From positions 124,001-188,000 of the forward strand of contig JAVEVE010000003.1 of the NCBI GenBank assembly GCA_034005165.1: a stretch of 64,000 bases of DNA. Direction: 5' to 3'. Positions within the stretch are counted from its first letter, which is position 1, and each line of letters begins with the position of its first letter. Below are positions 44,041-51,590 of the stretch, piece by piece. Source of the DNA: UBA1573 sp034005165 (GTDB lineage Bacteria > Pseudomonadota > Alphaproteobacteria > Micavibrionales > Micavibrionaceae). The notes beneath the pieces are model-generated. The model did no database searches. It saw only the letters and a program-made list of their open reading frames with translations, and was not told the origin of the DNA. Made by a program: the position numbers and the translations under genes.

Positions 44041-44136
44041 CTAGGCCGCCGCACATGCCGCCGCCGCGCATGCTGATCTGCCGATCATGGCGGCAATCAG
44101 AGAGGCAGTCAAAAGAATGGCAGAAATCAAGTTCAT
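44041..44136 (-). CDS. Possible small membrane peptide
   Basis: 31 codons. The peptide starts MNLISAILLTASLIAAMIG and ends in an Ala/Cys-rich tail, consistent with one short membrane helix. It lies 59 bases downstream of the ArsR-family gene in the same direction. No clear ribosome site precedes it, so this call is tentative. Confidence 0.3.
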   Translation of the reverse strand: MNLISAILLTASLIAAMIGRSACAAAACAAA

Positions 44137-44195
44137 GAAGAAATGAAAACACGAAATCTGGTCTATTGCAACATAAATATAGAAAGTCTGCCCAA

Positions 44196-44498
44196 TCAGC
44201 ACTCGGCAGGGCAATAAAGCTCATGGAGTGTTGCAATCAATACCTTGACCTCTTCGGATGCCAGAGAATAAAGGACGAATTGCCCCTCTTTGCGCGAAGT
44301 CACCAGGCCTTCATCTTTCAGGATTTTGAGATATTGGGATGTCTGGGACTGAGAGGCAAGCCTCTCTTCTTGCACAACGATCTCGCCGGCAGACATCTCG
44401 CCTTTTTCGATGAGATTGCACAAAATACTCAGACGCACAGGGTGGTTCAACACTTTGAGAACCCTTAAAACTTCAGTCATATCGGAATGCTTAGCCAT
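44196..44498 (-). CDS. ArsR-family regulator, BigR/SqrR-like persulfide sensor
   Basis: 100 residues from ATG 44498. A winged helix-turn-helix (ASQSQTSQYLKILKDEGLV near 48-66) is preceded by RLSILCNLI. Cys27 in that helix and Cys96 near the end (LHELYC, with Cys100 after it) match the positions of the two redox cysteines of BigR/SqrR repressors, which sense sulfane sulfur. No metal-binding His/Cys box of ArsR is visible. Divergent from two YeeE/YedE genes, with a dyad operator between, as expected for a local repressor of a sulfur-transport operon. The sensing role is inference. Confidence 0.85.
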   Translation of the reverse strand: MAKHSDMTEVLRVLKVLNHPVRLSILCNLIEKGEMSAGEIVVQEERLASQSQTSQYLKILKDEGLVTSRKEGQFVLYSLASEEVKVLIATLHELYCPAEC

Positions 44499-44536
44499 AG
44501 ACCCAGTGTACCAAGTTCGATGGGGACTTGACAATC

Positions 44537-44572
44537 ATATTAAATGATTTTAATATTAAGAATAGTTAATAT
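44537..44572. promoter_or_regulatory. Two overlapping dyads, candidate operator of the ArsR-family regulator
   Basis: ATATTAAA (44537-44544) and TTTAATAT (44549-44556) flank TGAT. ATATTAA (44553-44559) and TTAATAT (44566-44572) flank six bases. Both are AT-rich perfect inverted repeats in the divergent promoter region, as in ArsR/BigR binding sites. Confidence 0.7.
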
Positions 44573-44606
44573 AATGAATGCTGTAAAAATATAACAGGAG
44601 ATATTG

Positions 44607-45185
44607 ATGCCAAAAACATTACCATGGCTCGGCGGGGGAATATTACTCGGAGCTATTTTCTTCCTGTCTGTTTTTCTGATTAAACCGATCGGTGTATCGA
44701 CAGAGTTCGTGATTGCGGATGGAATCATCTGGAATGCTGTAAATCCAGACATCGTGGTCGCGGATGAAGCCTCAAAATCTGGCTACAGCTCGCCCAATGC
44801 CTACCTGAATTCCTCTGACGGCAAAATGGCCAAGGCGATTGAAGAACCTGTTTCCTACGGTATGCTGTTTGTCGTATCTCTGATGGTCGGTGCATTCCTG
44901 TCATCGCTCCTGAAAGGAGACAAACCGGAAGGCCTTCAAAAATCCATGCCCGAAGTGTGGGCTGCTCGTTTTGGCGAGAATAAAATCAAACGCTATACGG
45001 CAACTTTTATAGCAGGCTTTATCGTTCTGTTTGGCGCCCGCATGGCCGGAGGCTGTACATCAGGCCATATGATGAGCGGAATCATGCAAATGTCGGTTTC
45101 AGGGTTCATGTTTGCCGCTGGCGCATTTGCTGTGGGCATCCCGCTTGCTATCATTCTTTTCAACAAAAAACAAAATACGGAATAG
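44607..45185 (+). CDS. YeeE/YedE family sulfur-transport protein, first half
   Basis: 192 residues from ATG 44607 with a CAGGAG ribosome site. Hydrophobic segments near 7-27, 88-106, 132-150 and 159-180. The conserved GARMAGGCTSGHMMSG motif (about 146-161) has the Cys used in YeeE/TsuA-type thiosulfate or sulfur-compound transport. Located in the inner membrane. The second gene, 8 bases downstream, encodes the complementary half. BigR-type regulators often control such pairs in alphaproteobacteria. Confidence 0.85.
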   Translation: MPKTLPWLGGGILLGAIFFLSVFLIKPIGVSTEFVIADGIIWNAVNPDIVVADEASKSGYSSPNAYLNSSDGKMAKAIEEPVSYGMLFVVSLMVGAFLSSLLKGDKPEGLQKSMPEVWAARFGENKIKRYTATFIAGFIVLFGARMAGGCTSGHMMSGIMQMSVSGFMFAAGAFAVGIPLAIILFNKKQNTE

Positions 45186-45193
45186 GAGCAGAT

Positions 45194-45745
45194 ATGACAT
45201 ACGCACTTCCAATCATCCTTGGCCTTTTATTCGGATTTGCCCTGAACCGTGTCGGCGCAACCAACCCACAAAATATCATCAATATGCTGCGCCTCCGCGA
45301 CACTTTCCTGATGAAAGCAATCATGCTCGGCATCGGAATTGCTGCGGTTCTTCTATTCGGCGGATTGATGGCAGGGATTGTTGACCCAAGCCACATCTCC
45401 ATCAAGAAAGCCTATTGGGGAGTCCTTCTCGGTGGCGCGCTTCTGGGAACAGGCTTTGCCATAGCTGGCTATTGCCCTGGGACAGGTCTCGGGGCAGCCA
45501 TGACAGGTCGCAAGGATGCCGCGTTTTTTGTGATTGGCGGGTTGATTGGTGCATTGGTTTATGCACTGGTCTACGGATCAATCAAGGATACAGCTCTCTT
45601 CGATAAACTTCTAGGTGGAGCAGCAACACTTGCCGATACAGGCAATGAAAAAGCGGTTACTCTGATGGAAGGTCAATGGCTTGGAGTAGTCGTTGGCGCG
45701 GCATTTATTGCCATAGCAGCCGCGCTACCGAAACGAATCCTCTAG
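45194..45745 (+). CDS. YeeE/YedE family sulfur-transport protein, second half
   Basis: 183 residues, nearly all hydrophobic, with about five membrane spans. AIAGYCPGTGLGAAMTGRKD near 93-112 is the second conserved motif of the family, again with a conserved Cys. GGAGCAG precedes the ATG. With the preceding gene it probably forms a transporter of sulfane sulfur or thiosulfate, used here for detoxification or assimilation. The dyad-bearing promoter upstream and the downstream terminator define a two-gene operon. Confidence 0.85.
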   Translation: MTYALPIILGLLFGFALNRVGATNPQNIINMLRLRDTFLMKAIMLGIGIAAVLLFGGLMAGIVDPSHISIKKAYWGVLLGGALLGTGFAIAGYCPGTGLGAAMTGRKDAAFFVIGGLIGALVYALVYGSIKDTALFDKLLGGAATLADTGNEKAVTLMEGQWLGVVVGAAFIAIAAALPKRIL

Positions 45746-45784
45746 GAAAAAATCGGCCCACACGTATCAGGAGCCGATTAGAAT

Positions 45785-45824
45785 AAAAGAGCGCCTTTCC
45801 TCCCCCTCTGAAAAGCGCTCTTTT
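45785..45824 (+). terminator. Intrinsic terminator of the YeeE/YedE pair
   Basis: AAAAGAGCGC (45785-45794) and GCGCTCTTTT (45815-45824) form a 10-base stem with a pyrimidine-rich 20-base loop; T residues follow. It also lies at the end of the converging nhaA gene. Confidence 0.85.
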
Positions 45825-45849
45825 TATATGTGAATTCCTGAATACCGGA

Positions 45850-47118
45850 TTATTTACTGCGAGCTGATAAACGGATAATTGCATAGCCGACAAAAGCGGA
45901 CAGCAATGAACCGACAAGAACCCCCAGACGCACAGAAGATTGAGTTGTCTTATCGTCAAAAGCCAATTCACCGATAAAAAGCGACATCGTAAATCCGACG
46001 CCGCATAAGACAGCCATCCCGTATGTTTGGCCCCAGTTTGCCCCTTGCGGCAACTTGGCCCATCCTGCTTTCACAGCAATGAAGAGCGGCAGGAATATCC
46101 CGACCTGTTTGCCGATAAACAACCCCGCAATAATTCCAAGCGTCACCAATTCCGAAAGACTATGCAATCCCATTCCTGCAAAGGACACGCCGGCATTGGC
46201 AAAAGCAAAAAGCGGCAAGATCATATAAGACACCCAAGGGTGAAGCGCATGCTCGAGTGTCTCGACGGGTGTTAACCACGGGCGGCGTGGGCAGGAAAGG
46301 GGAATTGCAAAAGCCGTCAGAACACCACCGATAGTTGGATGCATCCCCGATTTCAGCAATGCCACCCATAGGACAAATCCGACCAGAACATAAGGCGCAG
46401 TCGAAACAATTTTCTTCTGGTTAAGGGCAATCAATCCCAGAACGGCAACAGCCGCGACCATCAAGGGAGTAGTGGCCATCCCACCCGAATAAAAAAACGC
46501 AATAATTAAAATCGCCATCAAGTCATCAATAATCGCAATTGCCGTCAGTGTAATTTTCAAGGACACAGGTGCGCGTGATCCGAGCAAAGCCAGAATACCC
46601 AGAGAAAAAGCAATATCGGTTGCGGCAGGAACAGCCCATCCATGAGATAGGCCACCCTCACCCAAATTCACTGCATAATAAATCAAAGACGGCAGGGCTA
46701 CGCCACCAATCGCCATAATAACAGGTAACAGGGCTTTATCACGGGACGCCAACTCGCCGCGCATCACTTCGCGCTTGATCTCCAATCCGACGAGGAAGAA
46801 GAAAATGGCCATCAGGCCATCATTGATCCAATGCAATACGGATTTATCCAGAAACGGACCACCATTATCCGGCCCCATAAATCCGATGGTGAAATTCACA
46901 TTATTCAGGACAAAATCATAAAGCTCATAAAGGGGACTATTGGCAACAATCAAGGCCAGAATGGCAGCCACCACCAGCATAACTCCACCTGCTGCCTCGA
47001 GCTTGAAAAATTCTCTGGCCATACCGATGACCGGATGGGCATTTCGCGAAAACATGTCAAAACGCTGTTCGAGATCAAGTTCGGAAGGTTTGTTGCTGTT
47101 GTCGAGATAATTTCCCAT
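45850..47118 (-). CDS. nhaA: Na+/H+ antiporter NhaA
   Basis: 422 residues with about 12 membrane spans. FFKLEAAGGVMLVVAAILAL and FLVGLEIKREVMRGELAS are typical, and AAATDIAFSLGILALLG with IAIIDDLMAILIIA carry the Asp residues of the NhaA ion site (the latter with the paired Asp-Asp). Exchanges two H+ for one Na+. A second, unrelated Na+/H+ antiporter (NhaD) is encoded at 16530-17909. Its promoter region borders the phage-like cluster. Confidence 0.95.
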   Translation of the reverse strand: MGNYLDNSNKPSELDLEQRFDMFSRNAHPVIGMAREFFKLEAAGGVMLVVAAILALIVANSPLYELYDFVLNNVNFTIGFMGPDNGGPFLDKSVLHWINDGLMAIFFFLVGLEIKREVMRGELASRDKALLPVIMAIGGVALPSLIYYAVNLGEGGLSHGWAVPAATDIAFSLGILALLGSRAPVSLKITLTAIAIIDDLMAILIIAFFYSGGMATTPLMVAAVAVLGLIALNQKKIVSTAPYVLVGFVLWVALLKSGMHPTIGGVLTAFAIPLSCPRRPWLTPVETLEHALHPWVSYMILPLFAFANAGVSFAGMGLHSLSELVTLGIIAGLFIGKQVGIFLPLFIAVKAGWAKLPQGANWGQTYGMAVLCGVGFTMSLFIGELAFDDKTTQSSVRLGVLVGSLLSAFVGYAIIRLSARSK

Positions 47119-47186
47119 ATATATCGGCTCCTTATGACCGAATAAGTATAGGGCGAACTTATAGTCTTGACCATAGAAAATAGTAT

Positions 47187-47762
47187 CTATTGATTATAAG
47201 GTGTCCGGATATGGGGGGCGACAGGACGATCTGCTTTATCAGGAACGGCAGAATTGGACAAAACGTCACTTATGGTGTCTCGACGCTTTTCTTCACTGCG
47301 CTTATACACATAAATCCCCAAAACCGATAAGCCAACAGCCCAGATTGTCCCAAGCCTCTCGATAGACTCGATCACCAAAGACGCCTGTGAAGTCTCGAAA
47401 ATGATTATATATGCCAGCGCAAACATCTGCGCACCCCAAGTAAGTGCAATAATATACCCGAAGGTCGGGCGCATACGTCGAACGTATGGGTCACTCGAGA
47501 CAACTTCCGCCCGTAAACTTTCATTGACCTGGGCGATAGAGACTTCCCGCTCCTTCGCGGCGACCTCTTCCATTTTTTCGAGGTGGCGATGAAGTTCCGC
47601 AAGTTGTTCTTCGTTGATTATCCCGTTCCCGAACGCATGACCTAGCTCCGATAGGGCGGCAGACGCCCCTTGTGCCACAGGAGATTTTAATTGTCCCAAT
47701 CCTTCTGCCAATCCCTTGACCAGAATAGGGATTCCCAATTGTGCTAAAACAGGAAGTGTCAT
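47187..47762 (-). CDS. Three-transmembrane holin, gene-transfer-release type
   Basis: 191 residues. A helical N-terminal half (AELHRHLEKMEEVAAKEREV) precedes RRMRPTFGYIIALTWGAQMF and a second hydrophobic segment (LGTIWAVGLSVLGIYVYKRS). The Y-V-R-R-M-R-P motif followed by membrane helices matches the family described as a three-TM holin for gene-transfer release, common in alphaproteobacterial prophages and GTAs. It starts directly after the endolysin stop, so the two are a lysis cassette. The C-terminal tail is polar. Confidence 0.8.
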   Translation of the reverse strand: MTLPVLAQLGIPILVKGLAEGLGQLKSPVAQGASAALSELGHAFGNGIINEEQLAELHRHLEKMEEVAAKEREVSIAQVNESLRAEVVSSDPYVRRMRPTFGYIIALTWGAQMFALAYIIIFETSQASLVIESIERLGTIWAVGLSVLGIYVYKRSEEKRRDTISDVLSNSAVPDKADRPVAPHIRTPYNQ

Positions 47763-48254
47763 CTACTCCCCCGCCAGACGAAAAAATATATGACGCCCGA
47801 TCACAGCCACAGGGCGTTGCCCTTTCGCCCAATAGGGCTGGACATTCCGTGCATGATAATGGGTTGCCCCTTTAGTCGTATCCTTGAGAAATCCCAACAA
47901 AGCACGACGAGCAACACGCAAAGCCGTTACGAAATACGGGTTATCTTCGCCAACACTCAGCAACTTCGGCATGTTCGGATCATCCTTGTTCCAGCAGGAA
48001 AACTGATATGGTTTGCGACAAACCTCTATGACAGAATTTCCCCACCAGAATCCGCCGGCTTTTCGTGCAATATCTACGCGGTTCAGGATCACCATCGCAA
48101 CAGCTTCCATACCTGTCTTTCCTTCTCCGCGCGCTTCTCCCCATAAGGTGCGCGCCAAAATATCCGCCTCCATCTCGCGTTGAGCTTCTTGCAGTACCGC
48201 ATCCGTTGCCCCCGCTTTTTTGGAAGGCAACGCAACTAATTTCGGTTTATCCAT
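47763..48254 (-). CDS. SleB-type cell wall hydrolase (endolysin)
   Basis: 163 residues. LARTLWGEARGEGKTGMEAV at about 35-54, with the catalytic Glu, then VAMVILNRVD and the FSCWNKDDPN segment are typical of the SleB/hydrolase_2 peptidoglycan hydrolases used as lysins by alphaproteobacterial phages and GTAs. No signal peptide, so release depends on the holin. The C-terminal Gly-x-x-H-Y-H-A segment (GATHYHARNVQPYWA) may add a binding or catalytic His. Next to the holin with no gap. Confidence 0.88.
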   Translation of the reverse strand: MDKPKLVALPSKKAGATDAVLQEAQREMEADILARTLWGEARGEGKTGMEAVAMVILNRVDIARKAGGFWWGNSVIEVCRKPYQFSCWNKDDPNMPKLLSVGEDNPYFVTALRVARRALLGFLKDTTKGATHYHARNVQPYWAKGQRPVAVIGRHIFFRLAGE

Positions 48255-48257
48255 GAT

Positions 48258-48548
48258 CTATCCTCTCGTAAATGAATTTTGTTCTGCTTTGAGAGCAGTT
48301 GCATCCAGCTTGGCTTCAATACGCAGCAAATGGGCTGTCAAACGATTTTCCAGCAACCGCAAATCCTTGGTCTGGGCATAGGTGCGCGCGACATCAACTT
48401 TGTGATCTGCAAGATCGGCGCGCAACATCTGGACAGACTCTTCCAGCTCACGGCGCGATGTCCACACCATGCGAAATAATGCTGAAACCACAGGCAATTC
48501 GATGACGGCGATCCACCATCCCAAAGTTTGTAAAATTGAATCAGGCAT
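48258..48548 (-). CDS. Small membrane-anchored coiled-coil protein, spanin-like
   Basis: 96 residues. One N-terminal membrane segment (TLGWWIAVIELPVVSALF) followed by a long charged helix (RRELEESVQMLRADLADHK). The layout, and the position between terminase and endolysin, match the small inner spanin or Rz-like protein of podoviruses. Starts 8 bases after the terminase stop. The spanin role is inference from shape and place. Confidence 0.6.
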   Translation of the reverse strand: MPDSILQTLGWWIAVIELPVVSALFRMVWTSRRELEESVQMLRADLADHKVDVARTYAQTKDLRLLENRLTAHLLRIEAKLDATALKAEQNSFTRG

Positions 48549-48556
48549 ACCCCCTC

Positions 48557-50044
48557 CTAAACATCAAAATCATGGGGCGCATGATGCGCCCCGCCGCCTT
48601 GCCATAAAGCGCGACCTCCGCGTACAAAAAGTCGCTTGATGCGAACACCGGCATGGGCGATTGCACCGGCCACGGCATCCAGACAATCATCGTGCCCGCC
48701 ACTTGCGCCACCCTTACCCTCGGGATGCCAATCTTCTAACTCGCGCACAAAAGGAGTCTTTAAAACTGACCTGTGAACATGAATGGCTCGCGCTGCTAAA
48801 GGGGCATCAAAGGCTTTAAGGATGCGCTCATTCTTGGGATCTTTGGAAACCATCTCCTCGACAGAGCAAGACACTCCTGCCAATCCCAACTCACGCCGCA
48901 ACACATTGGGCAAAAACTTTCCCAAACCGTTTACTTCCAAGCGTACCGCCGGAATATAATAGTCCCTGACAGCCTCTATGACTTGACGGCACTGCTGGGT
49001 CGCTTCATCTAAAGATGACGTTTTCGAGATGGCCAGCGGAATTACACGATGAACATGGTAATCTCCGTCATCATCACTATAGACAATAGCCAAAACACTG
49101 CGGTCGCCGCACTCCGAACCGAACGCTGGATCCCACCACACAGATGCGGACACCATCCGATTCCCTCCCAAGGACAGTATCGCCTGCCCCCCACTCTCCC
49201 TATAAATCAACTCGTCTTCATAAAACCGTAAGCTATCAGCCGAGAAATACCCCTGCGAGATACGGGTCGGTTCGCACATCATCTGACTACTGAAATGCGC
49301 AGGTCCGGTACGTTTTCTGATCGTTTCGATCTGGTCACGTGGAAAACGTTGCGGCCAAGCACTCTCTCCCGCCTCATTTAGGATCGGTAGAACCAAACGC
49401 CGAAATCCGTCCAGAAAAATCTGCCGCTCGCCAAACTCGCTGCGCACTGCATCTGCGTATATCGAATGATAACAATGCGGCGTCCCGACATAGAGCTGCG
49501 TCCCTTCAGGAGCCAGAATATAATCCAGCTCCAGAAGGCGCTCTCTCAACCCCTCTCTCTTACCGAACGTATTGCTGGTTTTCGGAACTTCGACATCATC
49601 ACAAATAATAAAATCCGCCCGTGTGCCTGTCAGATTACTGATAATACCCTTGGCCAGCATGGATGGATCCCGCAACTCTTTTTCGCGTCTGATTGTAAAC
49701 CGGTCGGCTCCCCATTGATCAGCACTCTCTGGCCTGAGATGTTGTGTCAACGGATGTTGTTCAAGAATACGTTTGACATTCCTGACCATCTTTTTTGCCA
49801 ATGCAAGATCAGCTGAAAGTACCAATATGCGGACATCAGGCAACTTCAGCAAAAGCCAGACGCAAAACAATCCGACCAATGTTGACTTTCCGCATGCCCG
49901 AAACGCCATCAACAGTAAGTGGCGCTGGCCTGAAATCCAGCTCTGCTCTAGAAAGTCGGCGATGACAAAATGGACATGCGGCGTAATCTGGTTCTGCAGC
50001 CTGTTCCACGTAGCAACGAAAAACGGAAACGAGCATGGCGGCAC
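48557..50044 (-). CDS. Phage terminase large subunit (T7-type)
   Basis: 495 residues from a GTG at 50044 with an AGGAG ribosome site. The ATPase has the variant Walker A AFRACGKST at 47-55 and Walker B DFIICDDVE near 144-152. The C-terminal RNase H-like nuclease has WWDPAFGSECGDRS with its Asp residues and GGHDDCLDAVAGA near the end. It cuts and pumps DNA into procapsids. It is placed near the end of the late operon, as in T7. A terminator separates it from the metallopeptidase upstream, so it may have its own promoter. The small terminase is not identified. Confidence 0.92.
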   Translation of the reverse strand: MPPCSFPFFVATWNRLQNQITPHVHFVIADFLEQSWISGQRHLLLMAFRACGKSTLVGLFCVWLLLKLPDVRILVLSADLALAKKMVRNVKRILEQHPLTQHLRPESADQWGADRFTIRREKELRDPSMLAKGIISNLTGTRADFIICDDVEVPKTSNTFGKREGLRERLLELDYILAPEGTQLYVGTPHCYHSIYADAVRSEFGERQIFLDGFRRLVLPILNEAGESAWPQRFPRDQIETIRKRTGPAHFSSQMMCEPTRISQGYFSADSLRFYEDELIYRESGGQAILSLGGNRMVSASVWWDPAFGSECGDRSVLAIVYSDDDGDYHVHRVIPLAISKTSSLDEATQQCRQVIEAVRDYYIPAVRLEVNGLGKFLPNVLRRELGLAGVSCSVEEMVSKDPKNERILKAFDAPLAARAIHVHRSVLKTPFVRELEDWHPEGKGGASGGHDDCLDAVAGAIAHAGVRIKRLFVRGGRALWQGGGAHHAPHDFDV

Positions 50045-50089
50045 ATTGAACTCCTGAAAAGAACAAATAAAAACAAAATAAAAACAAAA

Positions 50090-50116
50090 TAAAAAAAACC
50101 CCTCGCAAACGAGGGG
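50090..50116 (-). terminator. Intrinsic terminator between metallopeptidase and terminase
   Basis: On the minus strand CCCCTCG and CGAGGGG form a 7-base stem with loop TTTG, followed by eight T residues. Between it and terminase is an A-rich stretch with AAATAAAAACA repeats. Confidence 0.9.
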
Positions 50117-50139
50117 CAGGACATAAGGATTTTCAGATC

Positions 50140-51204
50140 CTAGACAAATGGCAGAGGCGGAATAAACCTTTTGAAAAACTCTTTGGCTCGCTCTGTAATT
50201 TTTCGTGAATGTAACTCATCACGATACTCAGAAATCAAATTTTGCATCATAGGGCTGACAGCTCTATAAAATTCGGATGTCAGGGATTGACCTCGTGCTC
50301 CGGTCAGATAGTTTCCGTATCGACAAGGCAGCTCTCCAAGTCTCTTGAGCTTTTCTTCGGTATATTCAGCAGTCGGCGCGTTATAAAATACATCCACGGA
50401 CTCAATAAACTGCTTTTGCCTGTAAACATCAATTCCGGCAATTGCCGCAGGAATAACAGCAACACTTAACGGCATCATGGAAACTGTCAAAGCCGCCCAA
50501 GATACACTGGATTTTAGGTAATAGCGGGACAACCTATCCATATTGGTGTTAAAGGATGCCATCGATTCAGAGAATGTTGTAACATAAGCCATATTTCTTT
50601 GGGCGTCGCGACTGAATCCATCAATAAACTGATCAAATACATTTCTCAGAAACTTTAATCGCTCCTGATCGGATAGTGTATAACGCGACCGCGCAATATC
50701 TTTGAGATCACAAAATGTTCCATCGCACATCGCGTCAAGACGTAACAAATCCTCATAGTATCCTGGATCCCGGAATACCATGCTTACGCTTTGGCCTGTC
50801 GTCTTGAAATATTCGATAACCTCAAGGGCATGTAAGGCTTCATGGACGCGGGCATCTGCTTCGATCCACATTCCGATAACAGGATGCATAGATCCAAGTT
50901 GCTGCCAGAATTCGGGGAGCCGCATAGCCTGACGGTGATGAGCCAGCTCATGTATCGTAACACTGGCTGTCGGCCGCGCGTAATAACGAACCAGAGGGTT
51001 CTTGCCGGAAACATAATCCGCGACAGCCCTGTCCTGATTGAGGCCTATCGCAAATTGGCCACCCGCTTTATGAAACTCATTCAAGAGGTGAACCATCTGC
51101 GGAAAATTGCTGCCGAACGCAAAACCATCAAACATCTGACCGACCTGATATGGGTCCATCAAAAAGATATTCTGCTCGGTCGGCTTGAGTAATTTCATCA
51201 GCAT
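50140..51204 (-). CDS. Putative zinc metallopeptidase (HELAH) in the phage cluster
   Basis: 354 residues. HELAHH at 85-90 gives an H-E-x-x-H zinc site; Glu115 in WIEADARVHE lies 26 residues later, the spacing of gluzincins. A hydrophobic stretch near 235-265 (ALTVSMMPLSVAVIPAAIAG) may be a membrane or insertion segment. No signal peptide. Family unrecognised. It is not part of the T7 late-gene set, so it is either a cargo gene or a lysis, entry or host-modifying factor. Its start codon overlaps an AT-rich hairpin. Protease activity is inference from the motif. Confidence 0.65.
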   Translation of the reverse strand: MLMKLLKPTEQNIFLMDPYQVGQMFDGFAFGSNFPQMVHLLNEFHKAGGQFAIGLNQDRAVADYVSGKNPLVRYYARPTASVTIHELAHHRQAMRLPEFWQQLGSMHPVIGMWIEADARVHEALHALEVIEYFKTTGQSVSMVFRDPGYYEDLLRLDAMCDGTFCDLKDIARSRYTLSDQERLKFLRNVFDQFIDGFSRDAQRNMAYVTTFSESMASFNTNMDRLSRYYLKSSVSWAALTVSMMPLSVAVIPAAIAGIDVYRQKQFIESVDVFYNAPTAEYTEEKLKRLGELPCRYGNYLTGARGQSLTSEFYRAVSPMMQNLISEYRDELHSRKITERAKEFFKRFIPPLPFV

Positions 51205-51226
51205 TATATATCGAAAGATATATAAT
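51203..51226 (-). promoter_or_regulatory. AT-rich hairpin over the metallopeptidase start
   Basis: ATTATATATC and GATATATAAT form a 10-base stem around a four-base loop (GAAA on the plus strand). On the minus strand the hairpin lies directly before, and partly over, the start codon at 51204-51202. It could control translation or be a binding site. Confidence 0.5.
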
Positions 51227-51237
51227 TATGTCAATAT

Positions 51238-51534
51238 TTATCCTTCTCCGCGAAACGCGGCAATATCCTCCTCGGCCATCAAAATAATCTCCTGCGGAAT
51301 CAATGGCTTATCATCAGATACACGCGATTGGTCTACCCATTTAGCCAGCTTGATAAGTAACTCCACATGCGAAATCGCAACCTTGGCATTCTTATGCATC
51401 TCAACAAAATTTTCTGCCGATATATCTGTCTTCATATACTCATGATAGGATTCAAGTGTCTTTCTCAACGCTTCGGGTAGAAAAGCCGACACCTGATCAC
51501 GCGCGACATCCAACAATAGCAATTTGATTTTCAA
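51238..51534 (-). CDS. Small helical phage protein, small-terminase candidate
   Basis: 98 residues if it starts at the TTG 51534, which has AGGGAG six bases upstream. An ATG at 51555 lacks a ribosome site, and the open frame before that overlaps the tailspike gene. The protein is entirely helical (LRKTLESYHEYMKTDISA, VEMHKNAKVAISHVELLIKL). Size and position, between tailspike and terminase, are similar to the T7 small terminase (gp18), but no motif proves it. Function unknown. Confidence 0.55.
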   Translation of the reverse strand: MKIKLLLLDVARDQVSAFLPEALRKTLESYHEYMKTDISAENFVEMHKNAKVAISHVELLIKLAKWVDQSRVSDDKPLIPQEIILMAEEDIAAFRGEG

Positions 51535-51590
51535 AGAAGTCTCCCTGTGTTGCATGCCGCATAAGAACATTGTATTTGCAGCCCAAAATT

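Noticed and set aside
44003..44236. 77-codon minus-strand frame overlapping the end of the ArsR-family gene
   Set aside because: It is out of frame with the regulator and has no ribosome site; a shorter hydrophobic frame at 44041-44136 is a better but still weak candidate.
47119..47186. Possible left attachment site of the phage-like cluster
   Set aside because: No tRNA and no sequence matching the right flank (62693-62800) was seen.
50045..50098. Short A-rich repeats (AAATAAAAACA) considered as a CRISPR or iteron array
   Set aside because: Units are only about 11 bases with no spacers and no cas or rep gene; they look like simple A-rich DNA beside a terminator.
49836..50108. 90-codon frame with a hydrophobic start overlapping the terminase start
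   Set aside because: The hydrophobic stretch comes from translating the A/T-rich repeats before terminase; the terminase frame has a proper ribosome site and motifs.
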